Below, in pieces: positions 43,691 to 53,085 of a stretch of DNA of 64,000 bases. Numbering within the stretch: position 1 is the first letter of the stretch; every line of letters starts with the position of its first letter. This DNA is from Pantoea nemavictus (lineage in GTDB: Bacteria > Pseudomonadota > Gammaproteobacteria > Enterobacterales > Enterobacteriaceae): the NCBI RefSeq assembly GCF_037479095.1, contig NZ_JBBGZW010000001.1:3472001-3536000 (forward strand), written 5' to 3'. The notes below the pieces were generated by a model. It was given only the letters and a program-made list of their open reading frames with translations. It searched no databases and was not told the origin of the DNA. The translations under genes were made by a program, and so were the position numbers.

Positions 43691-44085
43691 ATGTCGTTAA
43701 ATCCCCAGGATTTTACCGTTTATGATATTCAGGCTTTTCCGCTGGTGTGCCTTAACCAGCAGGCCGTGCTGCCGGGTTACGCCAGCCAATGGGAAGCGGA
43801 GATGCTGGCGCTGCTACAGCAAGGGCGCCGTTTGTGGTGGTCTATGATCACATGCGCGTTGAAGAGACCGAGGCCGATCGGCGGCAACGCGGTGACTGGC
43901 TGATTCGCCATCGCCAACTGCTGAGTCAACGCTGCAAAGGAATGCTGAGTATTGAGAGTGAGGCGTCGCGCTGTGCGGAACTGCGTAAGATGCGCAAAAT
44001 GTTCGGCATTCCGCATCAGGTGGTGAGTTCACGCACTTATGCCCTGGCGCAGATGCAGCAATGGCTGGCTCGCGCACAGAAATAA
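43691..44085 (+). pseudogene. Frameshifted gene of unknown function
   Basis: The frame opens with GGAGG and ATG at 43691 (MSLNPQDFTVYDIQAFPLVC) and reads to about LLQQG. From about 43826 the sensible protein continues in the next frame (APFVVVYDHMRVEETEADRR to the TAA at 44085). One missing base in the GC run near 43821-43830 (AAGGGCGCCG) would join them into a protein of about 131 residues. I do not recognise the family. It could be a recent pseudogene, a sequencing error or, less likely, a programmed shift. Confidence 0.6.
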
Positions 44086-44164
44086 TGGCAAAAAACGGCG
44101 GCTGATAATTTCTTTTACGCGCGCAGCGGGGTATCTTACGCCCGCGCTATTTTCCGGAGAAACT

Positions 44165-45091
44165 ATGAACAAGCCAGCCGCCACGTCACCTTTCCATCCG
44201 CGTAACCGCCACCAGGGCCGTTATGATTTTGCTGCTCTGACCGCAGCCCATCCGCCGCTGGCGGTGAAAGTGCGTCCCAACGGCTACGGTGAGTTGTCGG
44301 TGGATTTCGCCGATCCTGAAGCGGTTATGCTGCTGAATCAGGCCCTGTTGAAACTGTTCTACAACCTTAACTGGCAGCTGCCGGCAGGCTACCTGACGCC
44401 GCCGGTTCCGGGCCGTGCTGATTACGTGCACGCGCTGGCCGATCTGCTGGCGAGCGACAACGGAGGCGTGATCCCGCGCGATTTAGATGTGATGGATATC
44501 GGCTGCGGCGCGAACTGCATCTATCCGCTGATTGGCAACGCCGAATATGGCTGGCGCTTCACCGGCACCGATATCACCGCCGAAGCGATTACTGCCGCAG
44601 GGCAGATTGTAGCGAGCAATCCGGGCTTGCAGCGCGGCGTGCGTTTGCGCCGTCAAAAGGATGCCGCTGCCATTTTCGCCGGCGTGGTGCACAAGAACGA
44701 ACGCTATCATGCGGTGTTGTGTAACCCGCCGTTCCACTCCTCCGCGCAAGAAGCGGCCACTGTTGGCCAGCGCAAAACGCGTAATCTGGGCTTAGGCAAA
44801 AACGCACCGCTCAATTTTGGTGGTCATCACAGCGAACTGTGGTGCGATGGCGGCGAGCGCAAGTTCGTCGGTCAGATGATTGATGAAAGCGTGGCGCACT
44901 CAGACAACATTGTGTGGTTCACCTCGCTGGTGTCACGCAAAGAGAACTTGCCGGCGCTGCGTGACCAGTTGCGCGATCTGGACGCTTATGAAGTGCGCAT
45001 CATCGAAATGGCGCAGGGGCAGAAGCAGAGCCGCTTTATCGCCTGGACGTTCCAGCCGCCAGCGACACGCGCTAAGCGGCTGAAACGCTGA
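44165..45091 (+). CDS. rlmF: 23S rRNA (adenine-N6)-methyltransferase RlmF
   Basis: 308 residues from the ATG at 44165, the same length as E. coli RlmF (YbiN). SAM-binding motif LDVMDIGCGANCIYPLIG near residue 113-130 and the N6-adenine catalytic motif CNPPFHSS. It methylates A1618 of 23S rRNA. An N-terminally longer frame overlaps the upstream pseudogene and was rejected. It converges on ybiO with a gap of two bases. Confidence 0.95.
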   Translation: MNKPAATSPFHPRNRHQGRYDFAALTAAHPPLAVKVRPNGYGELSVDFADPEAVMLLNQALLKLFYNLNWQLPAGYLTPPVPGRADYVHALADLLASDNGGVIPRDLDVMDIGCGANCIYPLIGNAEYGWRFTGTDITAEAITAAGQIVASNPGLQRGVRLRRQKDAAAIFAGVVHKNERYHAVLCNPPFHSSAQEAATVGQRKTRNLGLGKNAPLNFGGHHSELWCDGGERKFVGQMIDESVAHSDNIVWFTSLVSRKENLPALRDQLRDLDAYEVRIIEMAQGQKQSRFIAWTFQPPATRAKRLKR

Positions 45092-45093
45092 GT

Positions 45094-47370
45094 TTATTGC
45101 GCTGGCGGTAGCGCCGGTAAACTGGCAGCGGACGTGATATCGCTGCCGGTTTGCATCACTTCCACCGTTTGGTGCGGTGCTTTAATGCCAGCCGCATCAA
45201 AATGCTTCTTCACCTTGTCGTCCAGCGCAAAGCGCACCGTCCACTGTTTCAGCGGCTGGGTGGTGAAGGAGACGCGCACGGTAAAGGATTGATTGGTTAA
45301 GCCCACCAGTCCTGCAAAGCTCGGCTCGCCAATCACCATGCCGCGAATGTCCGGATTCTCCAGCAGTTCCTGCACCGCACCTTGCAGCGTCGCGTTAACG
45401 CGTTCGGTGTCTTCACTGCGATCCACATCATAGTTGGCGACGAACGAGCCGATACCGCGCACAAAGTTGGCGAAAGTGGTGATCGATGACCACGGAATAA
45501 TGTGATAGGCGCCGGTATCCTGGCGTACGCCCACCGAGCGAATGGACATGCGCTCCACTGTGCCAGTGATCGGGCCAATCGTTACCAGATCGCCGGTGTT
45601 CATGCCGTTCTCAAACTGGATAAAGATGCCAGTAATGATATCTTTCACCAGCGTTTGTGAGCCGAATGACACTGCCAGGCCGAGTGCACCGGCACCGGCC
45701 AGCAGCGGCGCAATGTTGACCCCGACTTCCGACAGCAAAATCATAATGGTGATGGTGCTAATCACCACCGCCAGCGCATTACGGAACAGCGTCAGCAGCG
45801 TGCGGGTGCGTGCGCTGGGCATCGGACGACCGTGCGAATCTGACGCCAGACGGCTTTCGATCAAACTGGCCAGCAGCGTCCAGCCTACCGCCGATAGCAG
45901 CACAATCATCACGATGCGAATCAGCACATCCACCATTTTCTGTCCGGCACCGAGGGTCAGCCAATGCCAAAGATCAAACAGATTCCATGCGTTGAGCAGT
46001 AACAGCAGCGTGGCGAATACCGTGACTACGCGCGCCAGTTTTAGCAGCGCTTTTATCCAATCATTGACGCGCTTTTGCAGCTCGGGATAGTTGCGGCGCA
46101 TATCCGGTGAGAGCGTAACGGTCTTGCCGATCCAGCGCGTGAGCATGCCGGAAATCAGCGCGGCGATGACGACGATGGCCAGGCTGCGCACCGTGGCGGA
46201 CATCATAAACTTCAGGCTGTCGCCGGGATTGAAGATCGAGAACAGGAACAGCGCGATAAAGTAGGCGCTGGCCAGCCAGTGCCACACCATACCGAAGGCG
46301 CGGATGAACAGCGCAAAGAAACTCATGCTGCGATCGGCGAGGCGCGACAGTTCGTGATGGATGTTGTTTTTGTTGCGGAAAATCAGCCACAGTGCCCACC
46401 CGGTCATGATCCCCATGATCAGCATATTAACCAGCGCAGCCACCTGAATATTGACCTGATTAGAAACAATGGGCACCACCACTAATAAGCCGTAGCCAAT
46501 AATGCCGCTCAGCCAGCTTAAACGTGTGTTCCAGTAGCTGGCGCGCGCATCCGGTAAGTGGAAGAAGCGCAGCGCGGGGAAACGCGGGCAGAATATCAGG
46601 CGCAGTACCGCTTTAAAGAATTCAATGAGCGCAAAGGCGTTGAGGAATAGCCCTTGCTGATAGGCGATGGTGCGGTTGCCGTTGTGATAGTTGTCGCTGA
46701 TGATCTGGCCGACAAACAGCGTCAGCGCCAGCAGCAAAATATCAAGAATAAACGCCATGAAGATAGTGGCGGGCAGATGCAGCCACTTGGTGCGCTCAAG
46801 GTTTTGCTGGCGTCCCCAGCGCCCCATGCGCCGCCACACCGGCCACATCATGCGGCGCGTCAGCCAGTAAAAGGCAAACACCGCGGCGGCGAGGCCGGCA
46901 AAGTATTTCAGCGCATTGAGAAAGGTTTGCTGGTTGAAGGCTTTGTGCGGCGCGTTGGTGATGTTGTCATGTAACTTCACAAACTGTGAGGCCACCGCGC
47001 CGCCATATTGACGCGTGACGTTGGTGACGCTCTCCAGCACCGTAGGATCTTCCTGATCCGCCTGCGGTGGGGCGAGCACCGGCTGTTCGCTGGTGGATTT
47101 ACTGTTAGCGGCCTGGCGTAACTGATCGATCAATTCCTGACGTGAAGCGTTGTTATCCAGAATATTGGCCAGCGCGGCGTAGGCGGCTTTTTTCTCTTCT
47201 ACGCTGGGTTCACCTTCCGCGCTGCTGCTGCTGGCTGGCGTTTGTGACTGCTGTGCTGCCACGGCGGCCTGAGGCAGATTAACCGCCTGCGCCGAAGGCA
47301 TGAGAAACAGGGTGAGCAAACTGAAGAGTAACCACAGGGTGGCACGACCGGGTGGGCTGGCAGACAACAT
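45094..47370 (-). CDS. ybiO: Moderate-conductance mechanosensitive channel YbiO
   Basis: 758 residues from the ATG at 47370 (AAGGAG upstream). It has a signal peptide (to about residue 29, PSAQA), a periplasmic helical domain, then a series of membrane segments and an MscS core: LLAGAGALGLAVSFGSQTLV is the pore-lining helix near residue 540-560. E. coli YbiO is 741. It acts as a tension-gated safety valve in the inner membrane. The neighbours rlmF and glnQ are as in E. coli. Confidence 0.94.
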   Translation of the reverse strand: MLSASPPGRATLWLLFSLLTLFLMPSAQAVNLPQAAVAAQQSQTPASSSSAEGEPSVEEKKAAYAALANILDNNASRQELIDQLRQAANSKSTSEQPVLAPPQADQEDPTVLESVTNVTRQYGGAVASQFVKLHDNITNAPHKAFNQQTFLNALKYFAGLAAAVFAFYWLTRRMMWPVWRRMGRWGRQQNLERTKWLHLPATIFMAFILDILLLALTLFVGQIISDNYHNGNRTIAYQQGLFLNAFALIEFFKAVLRLIFCPRFPALRFFHLPDARASYWNTRLSWLSGIIGYGLLVVVPIVSNQVNIQVAALVNMLIMGIMTGWALWLIFRNKNNIHHELSRLADRSMSFFALFIRAFGMVWHWLASAYFIALFLFSIFNPGDSLKFMMSATVRSLAIVVIAALISGMLTRWIGKTVTLSPDMRRNYPELQKRVNDWIKALLKLARVVTVFATLLLLLNAWNLFDLWHWLTLGAGQKMVDVLIRIVMIVLLSAVGWTLLASLIESRLASDSHGRPMPSARTRTLLTLFRNALAVVISTITIMILLSEVGVNIAPLLAGAGALGLAVSFGSQTLVKDIITGIFIQFENGMNTGDLVTIGPITGTVERMSIRSVGVRQDTGAYHIIPWSSITTFANFVRGIGSFVANYDVDRSEDTERVNATLQGAVQELLENPDIRGMVIGEPSFAGLVGLTNQSFTVRVSFTTQPLKQWTVRFALDDKVKKHFDAAGIKAPHQTVEVMQTGSDITSAASLPALPPAQ

Positions 47371-47468
47371 CGCTTTCTCCTTGAACGGCACAAGAGGGAA
47401 GTATAGTCAGTGATGGAAGGTACAGATTCTGAAAGGAAAATTGATTTGTGTGTGGGGTGGTGAGGAAG

Positions 47469-47520
47469 AAGGTCGTCATCAATGACGACCTTACAGAATC
47501 GGTCGCCAACCATGGCGACC
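47469..47520. repeat. Double-hairpin repeat, family D copy 1
   Basis: First hairpin AAGGTCGTCA-TCAA-TGACGACCTT (47469-47492), then GGTCGCCA-ACCA-TGGCGACC (47501-47520). It begins seven bases beyond the glnQ stop and could act as its terminator. A related pair lies at 61857-61912. Confidence 0.75.
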
Positions 47521-47526
47521 TGGCTA

Positions 47527-48249
47527 TCAGGATACGTGCTGCAGGAACTCGCGCAGACGATCGCTCGGCGGGTTGGTGATCAGCTCGTCTGGATTGCCAT
47601 CTTCGGCAATGGTGCCTTTGTCGATGAAGATCAGACGTGAAGCGACTTTTTGTGCAAAGCCCACTTCGTGCGTCACGATGACCATGGTCATACCTTCCTC
47701 AGCCAGATCCTGCATCACTTTCAGTACTTCGTGACGCAGTTCGGGATCCAGCGCTGAGGTCGGTTCATCAAACAGCATCATTTTCGGCTTCACCGCCAGC
47801 GCACGCGCAATGGCCACACGCTGCTGCTGACCACCGGAAAGCTCAGACGGGAAGTGGTGCGCACGCTCGGCGAGGCCCACTTTGCCCAGCAGCTCACGCG
47901 CCAGCTTGTGCGCTTCCTCTTTCTTCGCACCGCGCACGCGAATCGGGCCAAAGGCCACGTTATCCAGCGCGCTCATCTGTGGGAACAGATGGAACTGCTG
48001 GAACACCATGCCCGCTTCCTGACGAATTAAGCGCTCATCAACTTTTGGGTCATTAACCTTCATGCCATCGACAATCAGGTCGCCGGTGGTGATCTCTTCC
48101 AGCTTGTTGATGCAGCGCAGCAGCGTGGATTTACCAGAACCCGATGGCCCGATAATCACCACCACTTCGCCTTGATTGATCTTCAGGTTGATGTCGTGCA
48201 GCACCTGAGTCTGGCCGAAATTCTTCGAGACGTTGTTAAATTCAATCAC
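47527..48249 (-). CDS. glnQ: Glutamine ABC transporter ATPase GlnQ
   Basis: 240 residues, as in E. coli. Walker [10 protein letters not shown], signature [15 protein letters not shown], Walker [14 protein letters not shown], switch THEVGF. The start overlaps the glnP stop by four bases. Last gene of the glnHPQ operon, which imports glutamine from the periplasm. Confidence 0.96.
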   Translation of the reverse strand: MIEFNNVSKNFGQTQVLHDINLKINQGEVVVIIGPSGSGKSTLLRCINKLEEITTGDLIVDGMKVNDPKVDERLIRQEAGMVFQQFHLFPQMSALDNVAFGPIRVRGAKKEEAHKLARELLGKVGLAERAHHFPSELSGGQQQRVAIARALAVKPKMMLFDEPTSALDPELRHEVLKVMQDLAEEGMTMVIVTHEVGFAQKVASRLIFIDKGTIAEDGNPDELITNPPSDRLREFLQHVS

Positions 48250-48905
48250 AGAATTTTCATCCTTTTCTCAATACGGCGCAGCACAAAGCTCAACACCAGC
48301 GTAATAACCAAATAGATAATGGCAACGGCGCTCCAGATTTCGAGCGCGCGGAAGTTACCGGCGATGATCTCCTGGCCCTGACGCGTCAGTTCGGCCACGC
48401 CAATCACGATAAACAGCGAAGTATCTTTAATGCTGACAATCCACTGGTTACCCAGCGGTGGCAGCATACGGCGCAGTGCCAGCGGCATAATCACGTAACG
48501 CAGGGTTTCGCGGCGCGACAAACCCAGCGCCAGACCCGCTTCACGGAAGCCTTTATTAATCGACAGCACCGCACCGCGAGTGATCTCTGCAATATAGGCG
48601 CCGGAGTTGATCATAATGGTGACCACCGCCGCGCTGAATGGATCGATACGCAGGTCGGGGAACGCCATCGGCAAGGCGAAGTAGATAAACATCACCTGGA
48701 CTACGATTGGCGTGCCGCGAATCAGTTCGATGAATACCAGTGCGATGTTATTGGTGATCCAGCCGCCGTAAGCGCGCGCAAAACCGGCGACTAAACCGAT
48801 AATTAAACCGCCGACCAGGCCGAGGACCGAGATCAGCAGGGTCATTTTGGCACCTTCGATTAAAATCGGCAGGGCAGGCCAAATGACGCTCCAGTCAAAC
48901 TCCAT
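48246..48905 (-). CDS. glnP: Glutamine ABC transporter permease GlnP
   Basis: 219 residues, the E. coli length. Five membrane segments and the EAA-type loop [20 protein letters not shown] near residue 133-152. Forms a homodimeric channel with GlnQ. It is 85 bases downstream of glnH, a gap similar to that in relatives. Confidence 0.95.
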   Translation of the reverse strand: MEFDWSVIWPALPILIEGAKMTLLISVLGLVGGLIIGLVAGFARAYGGWITNNIALVFIELIRGTPIVVQVMFIYFALPMAFPDLRIDPFSAAVVTIMINSGAYIAEITRGAVLSINKGFREAGLALGLSRRETLRYVIMPLALRRMLPPLGNQWIVSIKDTSLFIVIGVAELTRQGQEIIAGNFRALEIWSAVAIIYLVITLVLSFVLRRIEKRMKIL

Positions 48906-48990
48906 GGTGTGACTCCAAAATCTGTTGCGTGGAAATGTAAAAAGCAGGGAGTTTTATGCTCCCCGCTGGAAAAATCGGCTTAGGCCGCAA

Positions 48991-49737
48991 TTATTTTGGT
49001 TCAGTACCGAACCATTTTTTATAGATGGTGTTGTAAGTGCCGTTGTCGCGCAGGGTTTTCAGTGCGCCGTTCACTTTTTCACGCAGGTCATCGCTGCCTT
49101 TCGGGAAGGCGATGCCATATTGTTGTGCTTCAATGGATTCGCCAACCGCTTTGAAGCGGCCTTTACCGGCGGTATTGATGAAGTACAGGATGTTTGGCGT
49201 ATCGTGCAGCACGGCGTCAGCACGTTGGGTGCCTAACTCCATGTAAGCGTTGTCGATATTCGGGAACTGACGCAGATCTTTCGATTTGATGTGCGCTTTC
49301 GCGTAATCAACCGAACCGGTGCCGCTTTTCACTGCCACAACTTTACCGTTCAGATCGTCGATGCCTTTAATGTCTTTTTCATTTTCGCGCACCATTACCA
49401 GCAAACCGCTTTTGTAGTAGCCGTCTGAGAACTCGATGGCTTTCTTACGCTCTTCGGTGATGGTGATGCCGGCCAGCGCCAGGTCAATATTTTTGGTTTG
49501 CAACGCAGGGATGATGCCGCTGAAATCCATCGGCTTGAAGGTGTAATCCAGTTTCAATTCTTTAGCGACCGCGTCCCACAAATCGATATCAAAACCGACG
49601 TATTTATCGCCTTGTTTGAACTCGAAGGGAACGAATGCGGTGTCGGTGGCGACAATCAGTTTTTTGTCTGCTGCGGTGGAAGAAAGGGAGAAGGCCAGCG
49701 CCAGCGCGGCCACGGAGACTTTAATCAATGACTTCAT
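48991..49737 (-). CDS. glnH: Glutamine-binding periplasmic protein GlnH
   Basis: 248 residues from the second of two adjacent ATGs (49737), the E. coli length. Signal peptide [20 protein letters not shown] with cleavage after about residue 22 (TAA-DKK). It contains [20 protein letters not shown] and [19 protein letters not shown], nearly identical to E. coli GlnH. A sigma-54-like promoter and an NtrC-type palindrome precede it. Confidence 0.96.
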   Translation of the reverse strand: MKSLIKVSVAALALAFSLSSTAADKKLIVATDTAFVPFEFKQGDKYVGFDIDLWDAVAKELKLDYTFKPMDFSGIIPALQTKNIDLALAGITITEERKKAIEFSDGYYKSGLLVMVRENEKDIKGIDDLNGKVVAVKSGTGSVDYAKAHIKSKDLRQFPNIDNAYMELGTQRADAVLHDTPNILYFINTAGKGRFKAVGESIEAQQYGIAFPKGSDDLREKVNGALKTLRDNGTYNTIYKKWFGTEPK

Positions 49738-49791
49738 CATTTTTTTCCTTATTACCCTTCAGGCCTGGTGGCCCGATGTACGGCTTATCAT

Positions 49792-49809
49792 ATGAAAAAA
49801 TTATGCCAA
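49792..49809 (-). promoter_or_regulatory. Possible sigma-54 promoter of glnHPQ
   Basis: The minus strand reads TTGGCATAATTTTTTCAT: the -24 element is good, the -12 element has TC instead of GC at the right distance. E. coli glnH is known to have an NtrC-dependent sigma-54 promoter. The leader would be about 42 nt. Confidence 0.45.
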
Positions 49810-49878
49810 CTTTTCATTTTTCACGAAATCAGTCGTTTTAAGCACTTGCTGACACGATTTTGCGCTGCAGAAAAGGGT

Positions 49879-49894
49879 TGCACCTTATTGGTGC
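49879..49894. promoter_or_regulatory. Candidate NtrC-binding site upstream of glnHPQ
   Basis: TGCACCTTATTGGTGC is a TGCACC-N4/5-GGTGC palindrome matching the NtrC consensus, about 100 bp upstream of the predicted start. More GGTGCA/TGCACC half-sites follow up to 49941. The 49741-50059 gap otherwise holds the dps terminator and no gene. Confidence 0.55.
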
Positions 49895-50017
49895 CTTATT
49901 TTGGTGCAAGGTGCTGTTGTGGTGCAGGCACAGTGTGCACCATGGGCGGGGCGAGCGAAAGAAGGGTTTAAGGAATTGTTAACGACGTCAAAAAAAGCAC
50001 CACAATGTTACAGACGT

Positions 50018-50041
50018 AAAAAAAGGCGGGATAACCCGCCG
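50018..50041 (-). terminator. Rho-independent terminator of dps
   Basis: On the minus strand: GGCGGG-TTAT-CCCGCC followed by seven T. It lies about 20 bases past the dps stop. Confidence 0.85.
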
Positions 50042-50059
50042 TTATTGTGAGATTGAAAT

Positions 50060-50563
50060 TTATTCAATATTTGATTCGATGAACCACAGGAATTTATCCA
50101 AATCACGCGATGCCGCGGTGAAGATATCAGCGGTATCTTCATCGCTGACTTCAGTGATCGCTTTACGCGTGTCATTCGCTACAATCGCATAACGATCGGC
50201 CAGCGCTTTCAGATGATCCTGCACGCTATGAATATTTAGCGGATAGCTTTTCAGTGGTGTTTTGTCGTTGACGATCTGGGTGGTGCCCAGCGCCACGCCG
50301 CCCAGCTGAACCACGCGTTCAGCGATAGTGTCCTGGTGATCGGTAATCGCCGTACGGAAGCCATCAAGCATCTCATGTACGCCAATAAAGTTAGCGCCGC
50401 GCATATTCCAGTGCGCTTGCTTGGTGATCAGCGACAGGTCAATAAACTCCACTACCAGACGGTTGAGCACCTCGATGGTCGCTTTTTTATCGCTGTCAGC
50501 GACGTCATTACGGGTGTAAATCAGATCAGACGATTTAGTTTTAACCAGTTTTGCGGTACTCAT
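50060..50563 (-). CDS. dps: DNA-protecting ferritin-like protein Dps
   Basis: 167 residues from the ATG at 50563, matching the MSTAKLVK start and length of E. coli Dps; an adjacent ATG and a longer frame precede it. The ferroxidase residues are in KQAHWNMRG and [18 protein letters not shown]; the basic N-terminal tail used for DNA binding is present. The dodecamer stores iron and coats DNA in stationary phase. The 296-bp gap upstream is AT-rich and contains only promoter-like sequence. Confidence 0.96.
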   Translation of the reverse strand: MSTAKLVKTKSSDLIYTRNDVADSDKKATIEVLNRLVVEFIDLSLITKQAHWNMRGANFIGVHEMLDGFRTAITDHQDTIAERVVQLGGVALGTTQIVNDKTPLKSYPLNIHSVQDHLKALADRYAIVANDTRKAITEVSDEDTADIFTAASRDLDKFLWFIESNIE

Positions 50564-50859
50564 CATTAATGTCCTCTTATTGATGGTTGTCCTAATCAAG
50601 CACGGAAATAAGTATAGCAGCAGTTTTAGACTCTGCAGAGTTGATTAAAACGATGACAGGAATAGATAAACCTTAATGTTGCTCATGGATTGTGCGTTTT
50701 TTATTTTACGTTATATAAAACAATGATTTAATTACGATGTTAATTATTTATTAATCCTGTTGCAAAATAATAACAGAAAATTCTTATTATCGGCCAAAAA
50801 ATGATAATGAGAATGCGTCTATATTTAACCTGCCTGAAGCAGGCTAAATAAAGGGTTAT

Positions 50860-51768
50860 TTATTGCGGATTATTAATATCCACTTCGCTTATTTTCGCGC
50901 TTTTTTGTTTCATGGTCAGCGTTGAACCCGCCGAGGCGATAATGATCGCCAGCAACGCAATCCACTGCTGGAGCGTTAACAACTCGCCAAGGAACAGCAT
51001 GCCCGACAGCGCAGCCATCGCCGGTTCCAGACTCATCAAGGTTCCGAAAATACGCGCTGGTAGACGCGTCAGCGCCATCATTTCAAGAGAATAAGGAATC
51101 GCGCTCGAGAGCAGGGCGATCAGCAGTGCCAAAGGCAGTACTTCCCAGTGCCAGATCCCCGGAGCGGCAAAGGTCAGGCCGAGGGGAACGAAAATCACTG
51201 ATGCAATCAGCGATCCCATCGCGACCGTTGCCGGACCATGTTCGGCACCCGCGCGCTGACCCGCAAGAATATAGACCGCCCAACAAGCGCCGGCTCCTAC
51301 CGCCAGCAAGGCGCCGAGCGGATCGATGTGGCTCATTCCTGCGCCGATTGGCAGCAGAAACCATAAACCGACCACCGCCAGCAGCACCCAAATGAAATCA
51401 AGCGGCCGACGCGCACCGATTAATGCCAGTGTTAATGGGCCAAGAAATTCTAAACCCACCGCGACGCCAAGCGGCACGGTGCGAATCGCCAAATAGAAGA
51501 GATAGTTCATGCAGCCGAGCGCTAAGCCATACATCAGCAGCGGCTTGCGTTGCGCACGCGTGAAGCGTAAACGCCACGGCTTAAAGATAATGCAGAGAAT
51601 AACGGTGCCAAGTCCCAGGCGCAGTGCGGTGATGCCCGGCGCGCCGACGGTAGAAAAGAGGGATTTCGCTAATGAAGCGCCGCCCTGCAGTGAAAGCATT
51701 GCAATAAGAAGTACGGCGATAGGGAACAACACTGGGGCCATATTTTTGGTCGTTGGAGGCGCAGACAT
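50860..51768 (-). CDS. rhtA: Threonine/homoserine exporter RhtA (EamA/DMT family)
   Basis: 302 residues from the ATG at 51768; an ATG four codons upstream directly follows AAAGGA, so the start is uncertain. Ten membrane segments in two EamA repeats; segments such as IQGGASLAKSLF-type QGGASLAKSLFSTVGAPG and GQRAGAEHGPATVAMGSL match E. coli RhtA. It exports threonine, homoserine and some analogues. Divergent from ompX as in E. coli. Confidence 0.93.
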   Translation of the reverse strand: MSAPPTTKNMAPVLFPIAVLLIAMLSLQGGASLAKSLFSTVGAPGITALRLGLGTVILCIIFKPWRLRFTRAQRKPLLMYGLALGCMNYLFYLAIRTVPLGVAVGLEFLGPLTLALIGARRPLDFIWVLLAVVGLWFLLPIGAGMSHIDPLGALLAVGAGACWAVYILAGQRAGAEHGPATVAMGSLIASVIFVPLGLTFAAPGIWHWEVLPLALLIALLSSAIPYSLEMMALTRLPARIFGTLMSLEPAMAALSGMLFLGELLTLQQWIALLAIIIASAGSTLTMKQKSAKISEVDINNPQ

Positions 51769-52146
51769 CCTGTAATCCATTCCTTTAGGTTTTAACAGCG
51801 AAGTAACAAGTACCCAGTGTAAAGGAATCTTCAGCAAATAAGGAGATACGAAGCGGGGAAATAAAAAGCGTTAATAGTTCAGAATTTGCCCGTTTTCAGG
51901 GCCATTTCCGTAAAGAAACGTCAGGTTTTTTTAGGAATATACTTAAACGCATTTTTTGTGATCGGAAATTTTGTTGCAGAAAAATGATGGTTTTTATAAG
52001 TAAAATGAATGACATAGGAAACTTCATTAACTTTCTGTTACACCAAACAATCTGTTAGACAACAAATTGCGGGCAGAGTTTCTTGCTGTTTTTTGTTATA
52101 TTTATAGCGTTGTCAGGAGAGAAGTATATTCACATTTGAGGTGGTT
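51769..52146. other. AT-rich rhtA-ompX divergent regulatory region, no gene seen
   Basis: 378 bp without a credible reading frame. It must hold the ompX and rhtA promoters. TATATTTATAGCG near 52097-52110 is the best -10-like sequence for ompX, giving a leader of about 35-40 nt with GAGGT before the ATG. No sRNA terminator was recognised. Confidence 0.5.
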
Positions 52147-52656
52147 ATGAAAAAAATTGCATGTCTTTCAGCATTGGCTTGTGTACTTGCAGTTTCTGCA
52201 GGTTCTGCCATGGCACAAAGCACCGTTACCGGTGGTTACGCTCAGAGCGATTATCAAGGCGTTGCTAACAAAGCAAACGGCTTCAACCTGAAATATCGTT
52301 ACGAAGACGGTACTAACCCACTGGGTTGGATCGGCTCTTTCACTTACACCGAGAAAGATCGTACTGACGCTGGCGTTTATAACAAAGGCCAATACTACGG
52401 CGTGACCGGTGGTCCAGCTTACCGTCTGAACGACTGGGCAAGCATCTACGGTGTTGTAGGTGTTGGCTACGGTAAATTCCAGTCTACCGCTCCAGAGCGC
52501 CAGAAAGCTGATACCAGCGACTACGGTTTCTCTTACGGTGCAGGTATGCAGTTTAACCCAATCGAAAACGTTGCACTGGACGTGGGTTACGAGCAGAGCC
52601 GCATCCGCAACGTCGACGTTGGCACCTGGATTGCTGGCGTAGGTTACAGCTTCTAA
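52147..52656 (+). CDS. ompX: Outer-membrane protein OmpX
   Basis: 169 residues from the ATG at 52147 (a GTG two codons before is in frame). The signal peptide MKKIACLSALACVLAVSAGS ends with AMA-Q at 23/24. The mature protein is an eight-stranded barrel: STVTGGYAQSDYQG, NLKYRYEDGTNPLGWIGSF, YGVVGVGYGKFQ, and a C-terminal GVGYSF with the terminal phenylalanine needed for BAM recognition. Codon choice is strongly biased to common codons (high expression). Own terminator follows. Confidence 0.96.
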   Translation: MKKIACLSALACVLAVSAGSAMAQSTVTGGYAQSDYQGVANKANGFNLKYRYEDGTNPLGWIGSFTYTEKDRTDAGVYNKGQYYGVTGGPAYRLNDWASIYGVVGVGYGKFQSTAPERQKADTSDYGFSYGAGMQFNPIENVALDVGYEQSRIRNVDVGTWIAGVGYSF

Positions 52657-52684
52657 GTTCTTGCTTAGACCAGTTGCACAATAA

Positions 52685-52710
52685 ACGGTCCTTCGGGGCC
52701 GTTTTTTTTT
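52685..52710 (+). terminator. Rho-independent terminator of ompX
   Basis: ACGGTCC-TTCG-GGGCCGT followed by a run of nine T, with one G-T pair; 28 bases past the stop. Confidence 0.9.
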
Positions 52711-52751
52711 GCGCGCCACTCTATCATCAATCCCTGTGTGGCGGTTAAAAC

Positions 52752-52780
52752 ACAAAGCCCGCTACATGAGCGGGCTTTGT
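52752..52780 (-). terminator. Hairpin behind the mntS-like gene, probable terminator
   Basis: ACAAAGCCCGCT-ACATG-AGCGGGCTTTGT, a perfect 12-bp stem 22 bases past the stop of the minus-strand small gene. Only a weak T-rich tail (GTTTT) follows on that strand. Confidence 0.7.
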
Positions 52781-52801
52781 TAAATTCTGGAGGAGTGGGA
52801 T

Positions 52802-52996
52802 TTAGCCGCGCCAGATCAGGTTAGGGCACGGACGTTCAACCAGCGCTTTACCGGTTAGCTTTTCAATTAGCATCAAACGCAGCGCAAACGGTGAGCGAGT
52901 GAACAGGCACAGCAGCGATTTTAGCTCGAAAGCCGGTTTGCTCTGTTCAGCCTGGAAGCATTTGCCACAGTCGAGGCAGTTTTTCATGGTAGTCAT
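52802..52996 (-). CDS. mntS: MntS-like small protein with cysteine-containing N-terminal extension
   Basis: 64 residues from the ATG at 52996 (GGGAGG five bases upstream). The middle part LLCLFTRSPFALRLMLIEKL resembles the 42-residue E. coli MntS (RVFSHSPFKVRLMLLSML), and the gene has the same location and orientation, on the minus strand just upstream of mntR. MntS raises free manganese by inhibiting export. Here about 20 extra N-terminal residues carry a CLDCGKC cysteine cluster and the tail differs, so the identity is good but not certain. A predicted MntR box lies upstream. Confidence 0.65.
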   Translation of the reverse strand: MTTMKNCLDCGKCFQAEQSKPAFELKSLLCLFTRSPFALRLMLIEKLTGKALVERPCPNLIWRG

Positions 52997-53065
52997 GTTC
53001 ACCTCCCGAGTGAATTACGACATCTTCTTGTAGCCTTTATAAGCTATTCGCTTACATTATCAACA

Positions 53066-53085
53066 AAGATAGCACTGGCTATACT
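53066..53085. promoter_or_regulatory. Predicted MntR operator between mntS-like gene and mntR
   Basis: ATAGCACTGGCTAT (53069-53082) matches the ATAGCAAAGGCTAT palindrome of E. coli MntR targets such as mntH. It lies 73 bp upstream of the mntS-like ATG. Confidence 0.65.

Noticed and set aside
50795..50815. AATGATAATGAGAATGC resembling a Fur box upstream of dps
   Set aside because: Only a partial match to the 19-bp consensus and about 230 bp from the dps start in a generally AT-rich stretch.
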